Shown: in pieces, positions 16,075-23,527 of the stretch | Position numbering within the stretch: the stretch's first letter is position 1 | How the letters are laid out: every line of letters begins with the position of its first letter | Assembly (NCBI GenBank): GCA_023451825.1 | Contig: JAEXYA010000062.1 | Span: forward strand, 1 to 23,678 | DNA from: Pseudomonadota bacterium | Lineage (GTDB): Bacteria > Pseudomonadota > Alphaproteobacteria > Rhizobiales > Xanthobacteraceae | DNA length: 23,678 nucleotides | Reading direction: 5' to 3' | Program-made: the position numbers and the translations under genes | Notes under the pieces: model-generated | The model's input: only the letters and a program-made list of their open reading frames with translations | What the model was told of the DNA's origin: nothing | Database searches by the model: none

Positions 16075-19005
16075 ATGGCGAAGAAACCCGATACTCCGAA
16101 AAAGCCCGCAAAATCAACGAAGACGCCGAAAGCGAAGCCCGGTGCCGGGCGGCCGGAGGTCAAGCCGATCGGGCCGGCGCTGGCGGAATTGCTGAATCCC
16201 GCCATCAATCGTGGCGATGCCGGCATGGGGTCGGGCACCGGCCTGCAGCCGCCGCCGAGCAATTCCTTCGAACGCCGTTCCGGCGGCGAAGCAGCGATCC
16301 ACCGCGCGCGAAAGTCGACGCCGAAGAAATTCGAGGGCGATGAGGGCATGCGCCCGACGCCGCTGCAGCCGTTTCCGCAGCCCGTGGTCGCGCCCTATGC
16401 GCCGCGCCTGAGCGAGCAGAAGGGTCTCGAGGAGGCGCCGCAGGCGAACTACAACACCTCGGCCTCGATCCCGACGCTCGATCCCGAACTCGCAAAGCAA
16501 CTCGGCTTCACCACCGAAGAGGAAGACGCCGAGGCGCTGACGGCGCGCCCGCCGCGCAACAAGATGGAAGCGCTCGGCGTGCAAGCCACCGCCGATGCGC
16601 TGGAAGCGCTGATCCGCGACGGCCGCCCGGAATTCCGCAAGCAGGCTGGCGAAGACAAGGCCAAGGTGTGGACGCCACATCGTCCGCCACGCCCCGACAA
16701 ATCCGAAGGCGGCGTACGCTTCGAGCTGAAATCCGCCTATGAGCCGAAAGGCGACCAGCCCACCGCCATCAAGGAACTGGTCGAGGGCATCGACCGGAAT
16801 GATCGCACGCAGGTTCTGCTCGGCGTCACCGGCTCGGGCAAGACCTACACCATGGCCAAGGTGATCGAGGCGACGCAGCGCCCGGCGATTATTTTGGCGC
16901 CGAACAAGACGCTCGCCGCGCAGCTCTATGGCGAGTTCAAGAACTTCTTCCCCGACAACGCCGTCGAATATTTCGTCTCCTATTACGACTACTACCAGCC
17001 GGAAGCCTACGTTCCCCGCACCGACACCTATATCGAGAAGGATTCGTCGATCAACGAACAGATCGACCGCATGCGCCACTCCGCGACACGCGCGCTGCTG
17101 GAGCGCGACGACGTCATCATCGTGGCCTCGGTCTCCTGCATCTACGGTATCGGCTCGGTCGAGACCTATACCGCGATGACCTTCGCGCTGAAGAAGAACG
17201 AGCGCATCGACCAGCGCCAGCTGATCGCCGATCTCGTGGCGCTTCAATACAAGCGCACCCAGCACGATTTTACGCGCGGCACCTTCCGGGTTCGCGGCGA
17301 TGTCATCGACATCTTCCCGGCGCATTATGAAGACCGTGCCTGGCGCGTGAACCTGTTCGGCGACACCGTGGAGAGCATCGAGGAATTCGACCCGCTCACC
17401 GGCCACAAGCAGGACGAACTGGAATTCGTGAAGATCTACGCGAATTCGCATTACGTGACGCCGCGCCCGACGCTGATCCAGGCGATGAAGTCCATCAAGG
17501 ACGAGCTGAAGTGGCGGCTCGAGCAATTGCACAATCAGGGCCGCCTGCTCGAAGCCCAGCGCCTCGAACAGCGCACCACTTTCGATCTGGAAATGATGGA
17601 AGCCACCGGCTCCTGTGCCGGCATTGAAAACTATTCGCGCTATCTCACCGGCCGCCGGCCGGGCGAGCCGCCGCCGACTCTGTTCGAATATGTCCCCGAC
17701 AATGCGCTCGTCTTCGCCGACGAGAGCCATGTCACCGTGCCGCAGATCGGCGGCATGTTCAAAGGCGACTTCCGCCGCAAGGCGACGCTGGCGGAATATG
17801 GCTTCCGCCTGCCCTCCTGCATGGACAACCGCCCGCTCCGCTTCGAGGAGTGGGACATGATGCGCCCGCAGACCGTCGCGGTGTCGGCGACGCCATCCGG
17901 CTGGGAGCTGCAGGAAAGCGGCGGCGTGTTCGCCGAGCAGGTCATCCGCCCCACCGGCCTGATCGATCCGCCCGTGGACATCCGCCCCGCCCGCACGCAG
18001 GTCGATGATCTCCTCGGCGAAGTCCGCGCCACCGCGGCGGCGGGTTATCGCAGCCTGATCACCGTGCTCACAAAACGCATGGCGGAAGACCTCACGGAGT
18101 TTTTGCACGAACAGGGCATTCGCGTGCGCTACATGCACAGCGACATCGACACCATCGAGCGCATCGAGATCATCCGCGATCTCCGCCTCGGTGCCTTCGA
18201 TGCGCTGGTCGGCATCAATCTGTTGCGCGAAGGCCTCGACATTCCCGAATGTGCCCTCGTCGCCATCCTCGATGCCGACAAGGAAGGCTTTTTGCGTTCG
18301 GAGACATCGCTGATCCAGACCATCGGCCGCGCCGCGCGAAACGTCGATGGCCGCGTCATCCTCTATGCCGATCAGGTCACCGGCTCGATGGAGCGTGCGA
18401 TGGCCGAGACCACGCGCCGTCGTGAAAAGCAGGTCGAATACAATGTCGCCAACGGCATCACGCCGGAAAGCGTCAAGAAGTCCATCGGCGACATCCTGGG
18501 CTCCGTCTATGAAGGCGACCGCGTGCTGGTGGATATCGGTGCCGGCGGCATCGCGGACGACGCCATCGCCATCGGCCACAATTTCGAAGCGGTGCTCGCC
18601 GATCTTGAAGTGCGGATGCGCGAGGCCGCAGCCGACCTGAACTTCGAGGAAGCCGCCCGTCTCCGCGACGAGGTGAAACGCCTGCGCGCGACGGAGCTTG
18701 CCGTGGTGGATGACCCCACCATCAAGCAACGCGGCGTCGCCGCGCGCGGTGGTGCTTACAAGGGCGAAAAGAAATACGGCAGCGCCGCCAATCTACCGGC
18801 GCAACTCGACAAGGCCGCACAAGGCAAGGCCCGCGGCAAATTCGCCAGCAAGGCAAGGAAGCCGACGCTGGATGAAATGGGCCCGGGCATGGAGAGCAAG
18901 ATTTTCCAGCCGACCAATTCACGGGAGTCGGGGCCGGAGTTTGGTCCGGCGCCGAGGTCAAGCGCGGGAGCGCCGGGACGGCGCGGCGGGTGGAAGAAGA
19001 AGTGA
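16075..19005 (+). CDS. uvrB: Excinuclease ABC subunit B with long N-terminal extension
   Basis: UvrB is the damage-verifying helicase-like subunit of nucleotide excision repair; it receives DNA from UvrA and recruits UvrC. The protein has 976 residues against about 673 in E. coli. The core begins near residue 215 (FELKSAYEPKGDQPTAIKEL), with Walker A GVTGSGKT at 250-257, the damage-inserting beta-hairpin region (FVSYYDYYQPEAYVPRTDTY), DESHVTVPQIGG at 549 onward, and the helicase motif QTIGRAARNVDGRVILYAD. The UVR domain that contacts UvrC is near the end (MREAAADLNFEEAARLRDEV). The first ~210 residues are Lys/Pro/Ala-rich and probably disordered; a basic tail ends in GRRGGWKKK. ATG 16075 is chosen because the residues encoded from the earlier ATG at 15937 overlap a candidate promoter and look non-coding. 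Confidence 0.95.
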   Translation: MAKKPDTPKKPAKSTKTPKAKPGAGRPEVKPIGPALAELLNPAINRGDAGMGSGTGLQPPPSNSFERRSGGEAAIHRARKSTPKKFEGDEGMRPTPLQPFPQPVVAPYAPRLSEQKGLEEAPQANYNTSASIPTLDPELAKQLGFTTEEEDAEALTARPPRNKMEALGVQATADALEALIRDGRPEFRKQAGEDKAKVWTPHRPPRPDKSEGGVRFELKSAYEPKGDQPTAIKELVEGIDRNDRTQVLLGVTGSGKTYTMAKVIEATQRPAIILAPNKTLAAQLYGEFKNFFPDNAVEYFVSYYDYYQPEAYVPRTDTYIEKDSSINEQIDRMRHSATRALLERDDVIIVASVSCIYGIGSVETYTAMTFALKKNERIDQRQLIADLVALQYKRTQHDFTRGTFRVRGDVIDIFPAHYEDRAWRVNLFGDTVESIEEFDPLTGHKQDELEFVKIYANSHYVTPRPTLIQAMKSIKDELKWRLEQLHNQGRLLEAQRLEQRTTFDLEMMEATGSCAGIENYSRYLTGRRPGEPPPTLFEYVPDNALVFADESHVTVPQIGGMFKGDFRRKATLAEYGFRLPSCMDNRPLRFEEWDMMRPQTVAVSATPSGWELQESGGVFAEQVIRPTGLIDPPVDIRPARTQVDDLLGEVRATAAAGYRSLITVLTKRMAEDLTEFLHEQGIRVRYMHSDIDTIERIEIIRDLRLGAFDALVGINLLREGLDIPECALVAILDADKEGFLRSETSLIQTIGRAARNVDGRVILYADQVTGSMERAMAETTRRREKQVEYNVANGITPESVKKSIGDILGSVYEGDRVLVDIGAGGIADDAIAIGHNFEAVLADLEVRMREAAADLNFEEAARLRDEVKRLRATELAVVDDPTIKQRGVAARGGAYKGEKKYGSAANLPAQLDKAAQGKARGKFASKARKPTLDEMGPGMESKIFQPTNSRESGPEFGPAPRSSAGAPGRRGGWKKK

Positions 19006-19030
19006 CGGGTATGGTGACTTCTGCTATACT
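19002..19030 (+). promoter_or_regulatory. Candidate promoter of the DUF1902-HicA operon
   Basis: GTGACG (19002-19007, four matches to TTGACA), a 17-bp spacer and TATACT (19025-19030) overlap the uvrB stop codon. A start near 19037 lies before the AGGAG ribosome-binding site at 19045-19049 and ATG 19056. Confidence 0.5.
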
Positions 19031-19055
19031 CGCACAAGTCCAGCAGGAGCCGGCG

Positions 19056-19289
19056 ATGCCGCCCATCAGCATTCGCGTCCAATATGACGATGACGCCCGT
19101 GTCTGGGTCGCTCAGAGTGACGAGATTCCACTCGTCACCGAGGCCGATACGTTTGAATTGCTGTATTCCAAGTTGCCAGACATGATTCAAGATGTGCTCA
19201 GCGAGAATGCTGACGCACGGGCCGGACAGTATGTCCCTTTCGAACTGATCACGCATTCCCAATCGCTGCCCGGCAAGCGCGTGGCATGA
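19056..19289 (+). CDS. DUF1902 (HicB-like) antitoxin
   Basis: 77 residues from ATG 19056, which has AGGAG six bases upstream; an open frame from 18990 is not needed. The sequence ISIRVQYDDDARVWVAQSDEI then TEADTFELLYSKLPDMIQDVL is the DUF1902 pattern, a HicB-like partial RNase-H fold. Such proteins are typically encoded with HicA toxins and act as their antitoxins. No DNA-binding domain is visible at the C-terminus (it ends HSQSLPGKRVA), so self-repression by this protein alone is uncertain. The toxin gene starts at the base after its stop, so the two are translationally coupled. The antitoxin-first order differs from classical hicAB. Confidence 0.85.
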   Translation: MPPISIRVQYDDDARVWVAQSDEIPLVTEADTFELLYSKLPDMIQDVLSENADARAGQYVPFELITHSQSLPGKRVA

Positions 19290-19484
19290 ATGAATGATTT
19301 CGCGCCAGCCGAGAAGGAAATCCTTCGGCGGCATGGCTGCGAATTCGTCCGGCGCGGCAAGGGTGATCACGACATCTGGAAGAGCCCGATCAATGGCAAG
19401 AGCTTTCCCGTCGATTCAAAGATCAAGTCACGTCACACCGCGAACGGCATTCTGAAACAGGCGGGACTGCCGAAGGCGTTTTAA
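19290..19484 (+). CDS. HicA-family toxin (mRNA interferase)
   Basis: 64 residues, the usual size for HicA. ILRRHGCEFVRRGKGDHDIW contains the glycine-rich loop and the conserved His (GKGDHDIW) needed for RNA cleavage in HicA toxins with their double-stranded-RNA-binding-like fold. KSRHTANGILKQAGLPKAF is the normal C-terminal helix. It begins immediately after the DUF1902 stop (TGA then ATG), without its own ribosome-binding site. All key parts are present, so the toxin seems intact. A broken antidote gene follows 19 bp downstream. Confidence 0.87.
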   Translation: MNDFAPAEKEILRRHGCEFVRRGKGDHDIWKSPINGKSFPVDSKIKSRHTANGILKQAGLPKAF

Positions 19485-19503
19485 GCACTGGGGATCGAGA
19501 AAG

Positions 19504-19792
19504 ATGGCAGAACTCGCTCTATTTGACACTGCTGAATATCTTGATAGTCCGGAAATCATCACGGCCTATCTTACAGAAGCTTTCGAGTCAGAAGACCCCG
19601 GCGTTGATCGTCAAGGCGATCGGCGCCGTCGCCCGCGCTCAGGGCATGACCGATGAGGCCGAAAATGCCGGCCTGCCGCGCGAATATCTTGATCCCGCGC
19701 TAAGCGGCAGCGCGACAGTTGAACTCGCCACCGTGCTCAAACTGCTAAGTACCCTCGGCATCAGCCTGTTCGCACAAACCCGCGCCGCCTAA
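19504..19792 (+). pseudogene. Frameshifted addiction-module antidote (HigA-like)
   Basis: From ATG 19504, after a GAGAAAG ribosome-binding site, the frame reads LFDTAEYLDSPEIITAYLTE, then AFESEDP, the N-terminal pattern of the putative addiction-module antidote family. At the GACCCCGGCG stretch (19594-19603) the family sequence jumps by one base: the +1 frame continues ALIVKAIGAVARAQGMTDEA, GLPREYLDPALSGSATVELATVLKLLSTLGISLFA to the stop at 19792. One extra G at 19600/19601 explains it. Without it the product would be about 95 residues, the family's usual size, with its helix-turn-helix. No RelE/ParE-type partner is adjacent; HicA occupies the place just upstream. A sequencing error or programmed frameshift cannot be excluded. 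Confidence 0.82.
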
Positions 19793-19795
19793 CTC

Positions 19796-19920
19796 CCGTC
19801 ATCCCGGCGAACGCCGGGATCCATACACGCTGTCGAAATAGTGAACGCGCGACCGGCGTAACTTTATCACTCAAACCGCATCGTCGGAGGCTATGGGTCC
19901 CGGCGTTCGCCGGGACGACA
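19796..19920. repeat. REP-like inverted pair between convergent genes
   Basis: The left element (19796-19825) contains CCCGGCG-AA-CGCCGGG and the right one (19892-19920) CCCGGCG-TT-CGCCGGG. Each is a hairpin with a 7-bp stem, and the two are inverted copies of each other out to CCATA/TATGG and GTC/GAC. They sit between the broken antidote gene and the convergent histidine kinase gene, separated by about 66 bp. This is the form of a paired REP element and may act as a two-way terminator. Confidence 0.8.
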
Positions 19921-19927
19921 GAGAAAG

Positions 19928-21682
19928 CTATCTCCGCAACGCCACCACATTGCTGCCCCCAGCCTCGACACCCAGCAGCCGCTTCGCCTTCGCCGCGAAC
20001 TCTGCATGGTCGAACGGCTTCTGCGCGATGCGGTCCTCGCCGACTTCGCGCAGCGCGGTGAGATCGGCATAGCCGGTCACGAACAGCACCGGCAGCTCCG
20101 GAAAATCCTTCGCGATGGCCTGCGCCACCTCGGCACCGTTCATGCCCGGCATCGCATAATCCAGCACCACCAGATCGAACGCCGCCGCCGAGCGCGCCAG
20201 CAGGTCGAGCCCGGCGCCGCCGCTGCCGGCATCTGCCACGCTGCAGCCCATCTGCTGCAGCAGCGATACCGTGATCTCGCGCACTGCGCTGTCGTCGTCG
20301 ATCACCAGCACGCGCTTCGAGCCCGGCACCAGTTCCTGCGTGGCAGCGTCATCGACCCGCGCCAGCGCAGACGCCGCCTCGACCACGCGCGGCAGATAGA
20401 CCTTCACCACGGTGCCCTCGCCGATCCGCGTCTCGATGCGCACCCCGCCGCCGGACTGTTTGGCAAATCCATACACCTGCGCCAGGCCAAGGCCAGAGCC
20501 CTTGCCCACTTCCTTCGTCGTGAAGAACGGCTCGAACGCCCGCGTCAGCACGGCATCCGACATGCCGCTGCCGGTGTCAGCCACCGACACCACGACATAC
20601 TCGCCCGCCGCCGGCTCCTCCGGCCGCGCCGGCGCCCCCACGGTCGCATTGGCCGTCTCGATCGCCAGCGAACCGCCGACCTGCATCGCATCACGCGCAT
20701 TGATCGCGAGATTGAGGATGACGAGTTCGAGTTGGGTCTGGTCGACCATCGCCGGCCACAAAGCGGGATGCAAAACCAGTTCGATGCCGACGCTGCCGCC
20801 CATGGAGGAGCGCAACAGATCCTGCATGCTCGACACGGTGTCGTTGAGATCGATCGGCCTCGCCTCCAGCCGTTGGCGGCGTGAGAAGGCGAGCAGTTGC
20901 GCTGTCAGCTTGGCGCCGCGTTCGGCCGCCTGCTTCATATTGACGACGCGGCGGCCGAATTTCGGATCCGCGATCTGGCCGGCGTCGCGCTGCAGGAATT
21001 CGAGATTGCCGAGAATGACGGTGAGCAGATTGTTGAAATCATGCGCCACGCCCGAGGTGAGCTGGCCGACGGCTTCGAGCCGCTGCATCTGCCGCAGCGT
21101 ATCCTCCAGCCGGTCGCGCTCGTCGATCTGCTGCTGCAGCTCTGCGGTGCGCTCGCCGACGCGCTGCTCCAGCGACTGGTTGGAATCATGCAGCATGCCC
21201 AGCAGCCGCACATGTTCGAAGGCGATCGCCGCGCAGCGCGCCAGCGTCTCCAGCCGCTCGATGGTGGCGTCGGTCGGCGTCCACAGCTCCGCCCAATAGG
21301 CGCCGATCGCCGCGGTCACCTCCGGCGCGCCAACGGGTGTCATCACCATGCTGCGTACGAAGGTCGGCCGATACACTTCGTGCGGCACGCGCGAGTCGAG
21401 ATAGATATCGGGGATGATCACGGTCTCGCGCTTGCGCATCGACCAGCCGGACACGCAATCGCCCATGGGAAAGATGCCGCCGAGCCAGAGCGGCCCCACC
21501 GCGTCTTCCGCCACATAGCGACAGAACTCGCCATCGCGCAGCACCACGGTGATGCCATCGGCGCCGGCGATATCGCGGGCATAGCGACGCAGCACATCGA
21601 TGATGGCATCGACGCTACGCGTCCCGGACAGCGCCTCGATCCCTTCGAGCAATTGCGCGCGTGCAATGAGGTCGATGTCCAT
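19928..21682 (-). CDS. Soluble hybrid histidine kinase (GAF-HisKA-HATPase-REC)
   Basis: 584 residues in order: a GAF sensor at about 20-158, a coiled-coil linker (SNQSLEQRVGERTAELQQQI), HisKA with phosphorylatable His214 in GVAHDFNNLLT, and an ATPase domain with N box LNLAINARDAM, G1 DTGSGM (369-374), FEPFFTTK and G2 GSGLGL (395-400). A C-terminal receiver at about 456-570 has IDDD acidic residues, phosphoacceptor Asp508 in VVLDYAMPGMNG, Thr536 and Lys555. The VAHDFNNLL H-box is that of PAS/GAF hybrid kinases common in Bradyrhizobiaceae. There are no membrane segments, so it senses a cytoplasmic or diffusible signal. No separate response regulator is adjacent, so the output partner is elsewhere. 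All catalytic residues are present. It is transcribed toward the REP pair. Confidence 0.94.
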   Translation of the reverse strand: MDIDLIARAQLLEGIEALSGTRSVDAIIDVLRRYARDIAGADGITVVLRDGEFCRYVAEDAVGPLWLGGIFPMGDCVSGWSMRKRETVIIPDIYLDSRVPHEVYRPTFVRSMVMTPVGAPEVTAAIGAYWAELWTPTDATIERLETLARCAAIAFEHVRLLGMLHDSNQSLEQRVGERTAELQQQIDERDRLEDTLRQMQRLEAVGQLTSGVAHDFNNLLTVILGNLEFLQRDAGQIADPKFGRRVVNMKQAAERGAKLTAQLLAFSRRQRLEARPIDLNDTVSSMQDLLRSSMGGSVGIELVLHPALWPAMVDQTQLELVILNLAINARDAMQVGGSLAIETANATVGAPARPEEPAAGEYVVVSVADTGSGMSDAVLTRAFEPFFTTKEVGKGSGLGLAQVYGFAKQSGGGVRIETRIGEGTVVKVYLPRVVEAASALARVDDAATQELVPGSKRVLVIDDDSAVREITVSLLQQMGCSVADAGSGGAGLDLLARSAAAFDLVVLDYAMPGMNGAEVAQAIAKDFPELPVLFVTGYADLTALREVGEDRIAQKPFDHAEFAAKAKRLLGVEAGGSNVVALRR

Positions 21683-21795
21683 GCAAGTCCTTCGCGATCA
21701 CCTCGCTGTGCTACTGGCAGATTACTCCACCGGCAACAGGCTGGCTACGCGACGACACACGTGCAGTTCGAGTTCCATCGGTACCATCCGACGAC

Positions 21796-21833
21796 CACGG
21801 CGGGCGGGGGCTGAACCCTCCGCGCCCGCCGTG
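21796..21833. repeat. 11-bp GC-rich hairpin in the kinase/secreted-protein gap
   Basis: CACGGCGGGCG (21796-21806) and CGCCCGCCGTG (21823-21833) form a perfect 11-bp stem, with GGG/CCC pairing possible in the loop. It lies in the 288-bp intergenic region between two divergent genes, where I see no gene. A terminator has no obvious upstream gene to serve, so it may be a leader structure of either gene or a dispersed palindrome. Confidence 0.5.
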
Positions 21834-21970
21834 ACGCTCGCTGTTCCCCATCGGCAGCGAAGCGGCGTCAGAGTTGCAGGATGCCGCAAAGGATCGCGTT
21901 GTGGTGGTCAGTATTGAACATTTGCGCGACTTTCCGCGACAGATGCAGGCATCATTTTGGGGAACTTTCG

Positions 21971-22600
21971 ATGTCGCTTCGTGCCTGCCTGGTTCTGCCC
22001 GCGCTCGTTCTCGCCACTGCCACGTCCGCGCAAGCGCAACAGCAGACTCCATCCACATCGCCACCTCTCACCCTCGCCTGCAGCGGCCCCTTCGCCAAGG
22101 ATTCCTCCCACGCGAAATTACAGCAGGCTTTTGGTTCGCAATTCGTGGCGATCCAGAAAGTCGATGGTGCCGAGGGCGAGACCTTCGAGGCCAGCGTGCT
22201 CTATCGCTCGGAGCCTTCGCGGCGCCTTGAAGTGACATGGACCGACGACAAGAAGCGCAGCGGCCTCTCCTCCGCGAGCGCGAAGAAGCCGTCGACCTGG
22301 ACCGGCCCCGAAGGCATCCGCATCGGCATGACGCTGGACGACGTCGCAAAACTCAACGGCCAGCCTTTCAAGCTCAACGGTTTTGAATGGGACTATGGCG
22401 GCTATGTCGTCGATCTCAAGGGCAAGCTCGCCAGCCTCCCCGGCGGCTGCGGCTTGATGCTCCGCTTCTCGCCCGGCATGGCGCTGGATGCGAAGAAACA
22501 TGCGGGCCTGATCGGCGAGAAGAAGCTGTCGTCATCGGACGCAAAGCTGCTGGCGGTGAAGCCGGTGCTGGTGAGTTGGAGCATTGGATACGCGGACTAG
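21971..22600 (+). CDS. Small secreted protein of unknown function
   Basis: 209 residues from ATG 21971, which has GGGGAA six bases upstream; the open frame to 21881 precedes the natural signal peptide. The N-terminus SLRACLVLPALVLATATSAQAQ is a clear Sec signal. The mature part starts PPLTLACSGPFAKDSSHAKL, has two short stretches that look like strand-turn-strand units, GPEGIRIGMTLDDVAKLNG (reminiscent of the BamE/SmpA-like 'IRIGMTxxxV' turn) and EWDYGGYVVDLKGKLASLPG, with two cysteines that could form a disulfide. I do not recognise the family with certainty. It ends just before the PrlF promoter and is divergent from the histidine kinase gene, but nothing links them functionally. Confidence 0.8.
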   Translation: MSLRACLVLPALVLATATSAQAQQQTPSTSPPLTLACSGPFAKDSSHAKLQQAFGSQFVAIQKVDGAEGETFEASVLYRSEPSRRLEVTWTDDKKRSGLSSASAKKPSTWTGPEGIRIGMTLDDVAKLNGQPFKLNGFEWDYGGYVVDLKGKLASLPGGCGLMLRFSPGMALDAKKHAGLIGEKKLSSSDAKLLAVKPVLVSWSIGYAD

Positions 22601-22612
22601 TTGCAGGACGCG

Positions 22613-22641
22613 TTGACCGAGCAAGGATTATTCCTTACATT
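22613..22641 (+). promoter_or_regulatory. prlF-yhaV promoter with palindromic operator
   Basis: TTGACC (22613-22618) and TACATT (22636-22641) are 17 bp apart. Between them lies AAGGA-TTAT-TCCTT (22623-22636), a perfect inverted repeat in the position where bound antitoxin would block RNA polymerase. A start near 22648 leaves room for GGAG (22658-22661) before GTG 22670 and rules out the TTG at 22601 as the start codon. Confidence 0.7.
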
Positions 22642-22669
22642 TGAGTGTCGGCAATGCGGAGCGTTTCCT

Positions 22670-22996
22670 GTGGCTCGCAGATTCGAAAAAACCAGCACGA
22701 TCACCTCCAAGGGACAGACCACTGTCCCGAAATCCGTGCGCCAGGCACTGGGCCTCAGCGAAGGCGACCAGGTTGCATTTCGCGTCGATGAAAACGGCGT
22801 GACCCTGCGACGTGCGGATGCCGTCGAGGACGATCCGGCGATTGCTGCCTTTTTGGCGTTCCTTGCGAAAGACATCGAAGCTCATCCGGAGAGATTGCAG
22901 ACGTTTACGCCGGAGATGATCGCGAGCATCGAAGAACTCACCGCAGGGATGGAGTTCGATCCGGACGAACCGATTGAAGGCGAGGTCGATCTTTGA
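22670..22996 (+). CDS. prlF: PrlF-family antitoxin (AbrB fold)
   Basis: 108 residues from GTG 22670, preceded by GGAG at 8 bases. RRFEKTSTITSKGQTTVPKSV then RQALGLSEGDQVAFRVDENG is the swapped-hairpin AbrB/MazE DNA-binding domain, and the acidic tail (TPEMIASIEELTAGMEFDPDEP) matches PrlF/SohA antitoxins, which bind and neutralise YhaV. PrlF-YhaV complexes are known to repress their own promoter, and a palindrome lies between -35 and -10 here. The toxin gene follows after 20 bp. The open frame extends upstream to 22601, but that part would begin before the promoter and has no family likeness. The domain and the partner agree fully, so the call is firm. Confidence 0.93.
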   Translation: MARRFEKTSTITSKGQTTVPKSVRQALGLSEGDQVAFRVDENGVTLRRADAVEDDPAIAAFLAFLAKDIEAHPERLQTFTPEMIASIEELTAGMEFDPDEPIEGEVDL

Positions 22997-23016
22997 CGAC
23001 AGCTTGGTGATTGCCC

Positions 23017-23511
23017 ATGATCATCAATGGCTGGGCGGTTTATGCGCATCCGCTGCTCCTTGAGCAGGTTGCAAGACTACAAGCTGGTGTCGAACGAGAT
23101 CGCAAGAAAAGTCCTTCCAACTATCAAAACAGGCCGAATGCAAAACTGTTGAATGCAATCCGTGCGATTGCGCGGGAACGCGTGCCTCAGGATCCGGCCG
23201 ACAAGCGCTATCGTCTCGGCGGCGCACTCGGCGACGACCATAGACATTGGTTTCGCGAAAAATTCGGCAATGGTCGCTTTCGTCTGTTCTTCCGCTTCGA
23301 TAGCCAAGCAAAGATCATCATTTATGGCTGGACGAACGATGAGACGACGCTGCGCACCTATGGATCGAAGTCGGACGCTTATGCCGTGTTCACATCGATG
23401 CTGGACGCAGGACATCCGCCGGACGATTGGGAGAAGCTTCTTTCCGAATGCGCCACGCCCGACGTGGCGCGACAAGTGGACGAGTTGCTGCAGCGCTCGA
23501 AAGACGAATAA
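23017..23511 (+). CDS. yhaV: YhaV-family toxin (ribonuclease)
   Basis: 164 residues from ATG 23017, closely matching E. coli YhaV (154 residues), a RelE-superfamily RNase that cuts mRNA and slows growth. Shared blocks are INGWAVYAHPLLLEQ, DRKKSPSNYQ with NAKLLNAI, DKRYRLGGALG, DHRHWFREKFGNGRFRLFFRF and the block IIYGWTNDETTLRTYGSKSDAY followed by VFTSMLDAGHPPDDW. The basic and aromatic residues of the RelE-like core (WFREKFGNGRFRLFFR) are intact. A weak GGTGA lies before the start, so translation is likely coupled to prlF. A TTG two codons upstream could also initiate. A new promoter begins 16 bp after its stop. Confidence 0.94.
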   Translation: MIINGWAVYAHPLLLEQVARLQAGVERDRKKSPSNYQNRPNAKLLNAIRAIARERVPQDPADKRYRLGGALGDDHRHWFREKFGNGRFRLFFRFDSQAKIIIYGWTNDETTLRTYGSKSDAYAVFTSMLDAGHPPDDWEKLLSECATPDVARQVDELLQRSKDE

Positions 23512-23527
23512 CCTCGCGCACGCTCCA

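Noticed and set aside
16114..18729. An 871-codon open frame antisense to uvrB
   Set aside because: It is a shadow of uvrB in GC-rich DNA. The residues are low-complexity (rich in Arg, His, Gly, Ala, Asp) with no family likeness, and the sense frame carries all UvrB motifs.
22601..22669. N-terminal extension of PrlF starting at a TTG codon
   Set aside because: The segment contains the -35, operator and -10 of the operon, and PrlF homology begins at GTG 22670.
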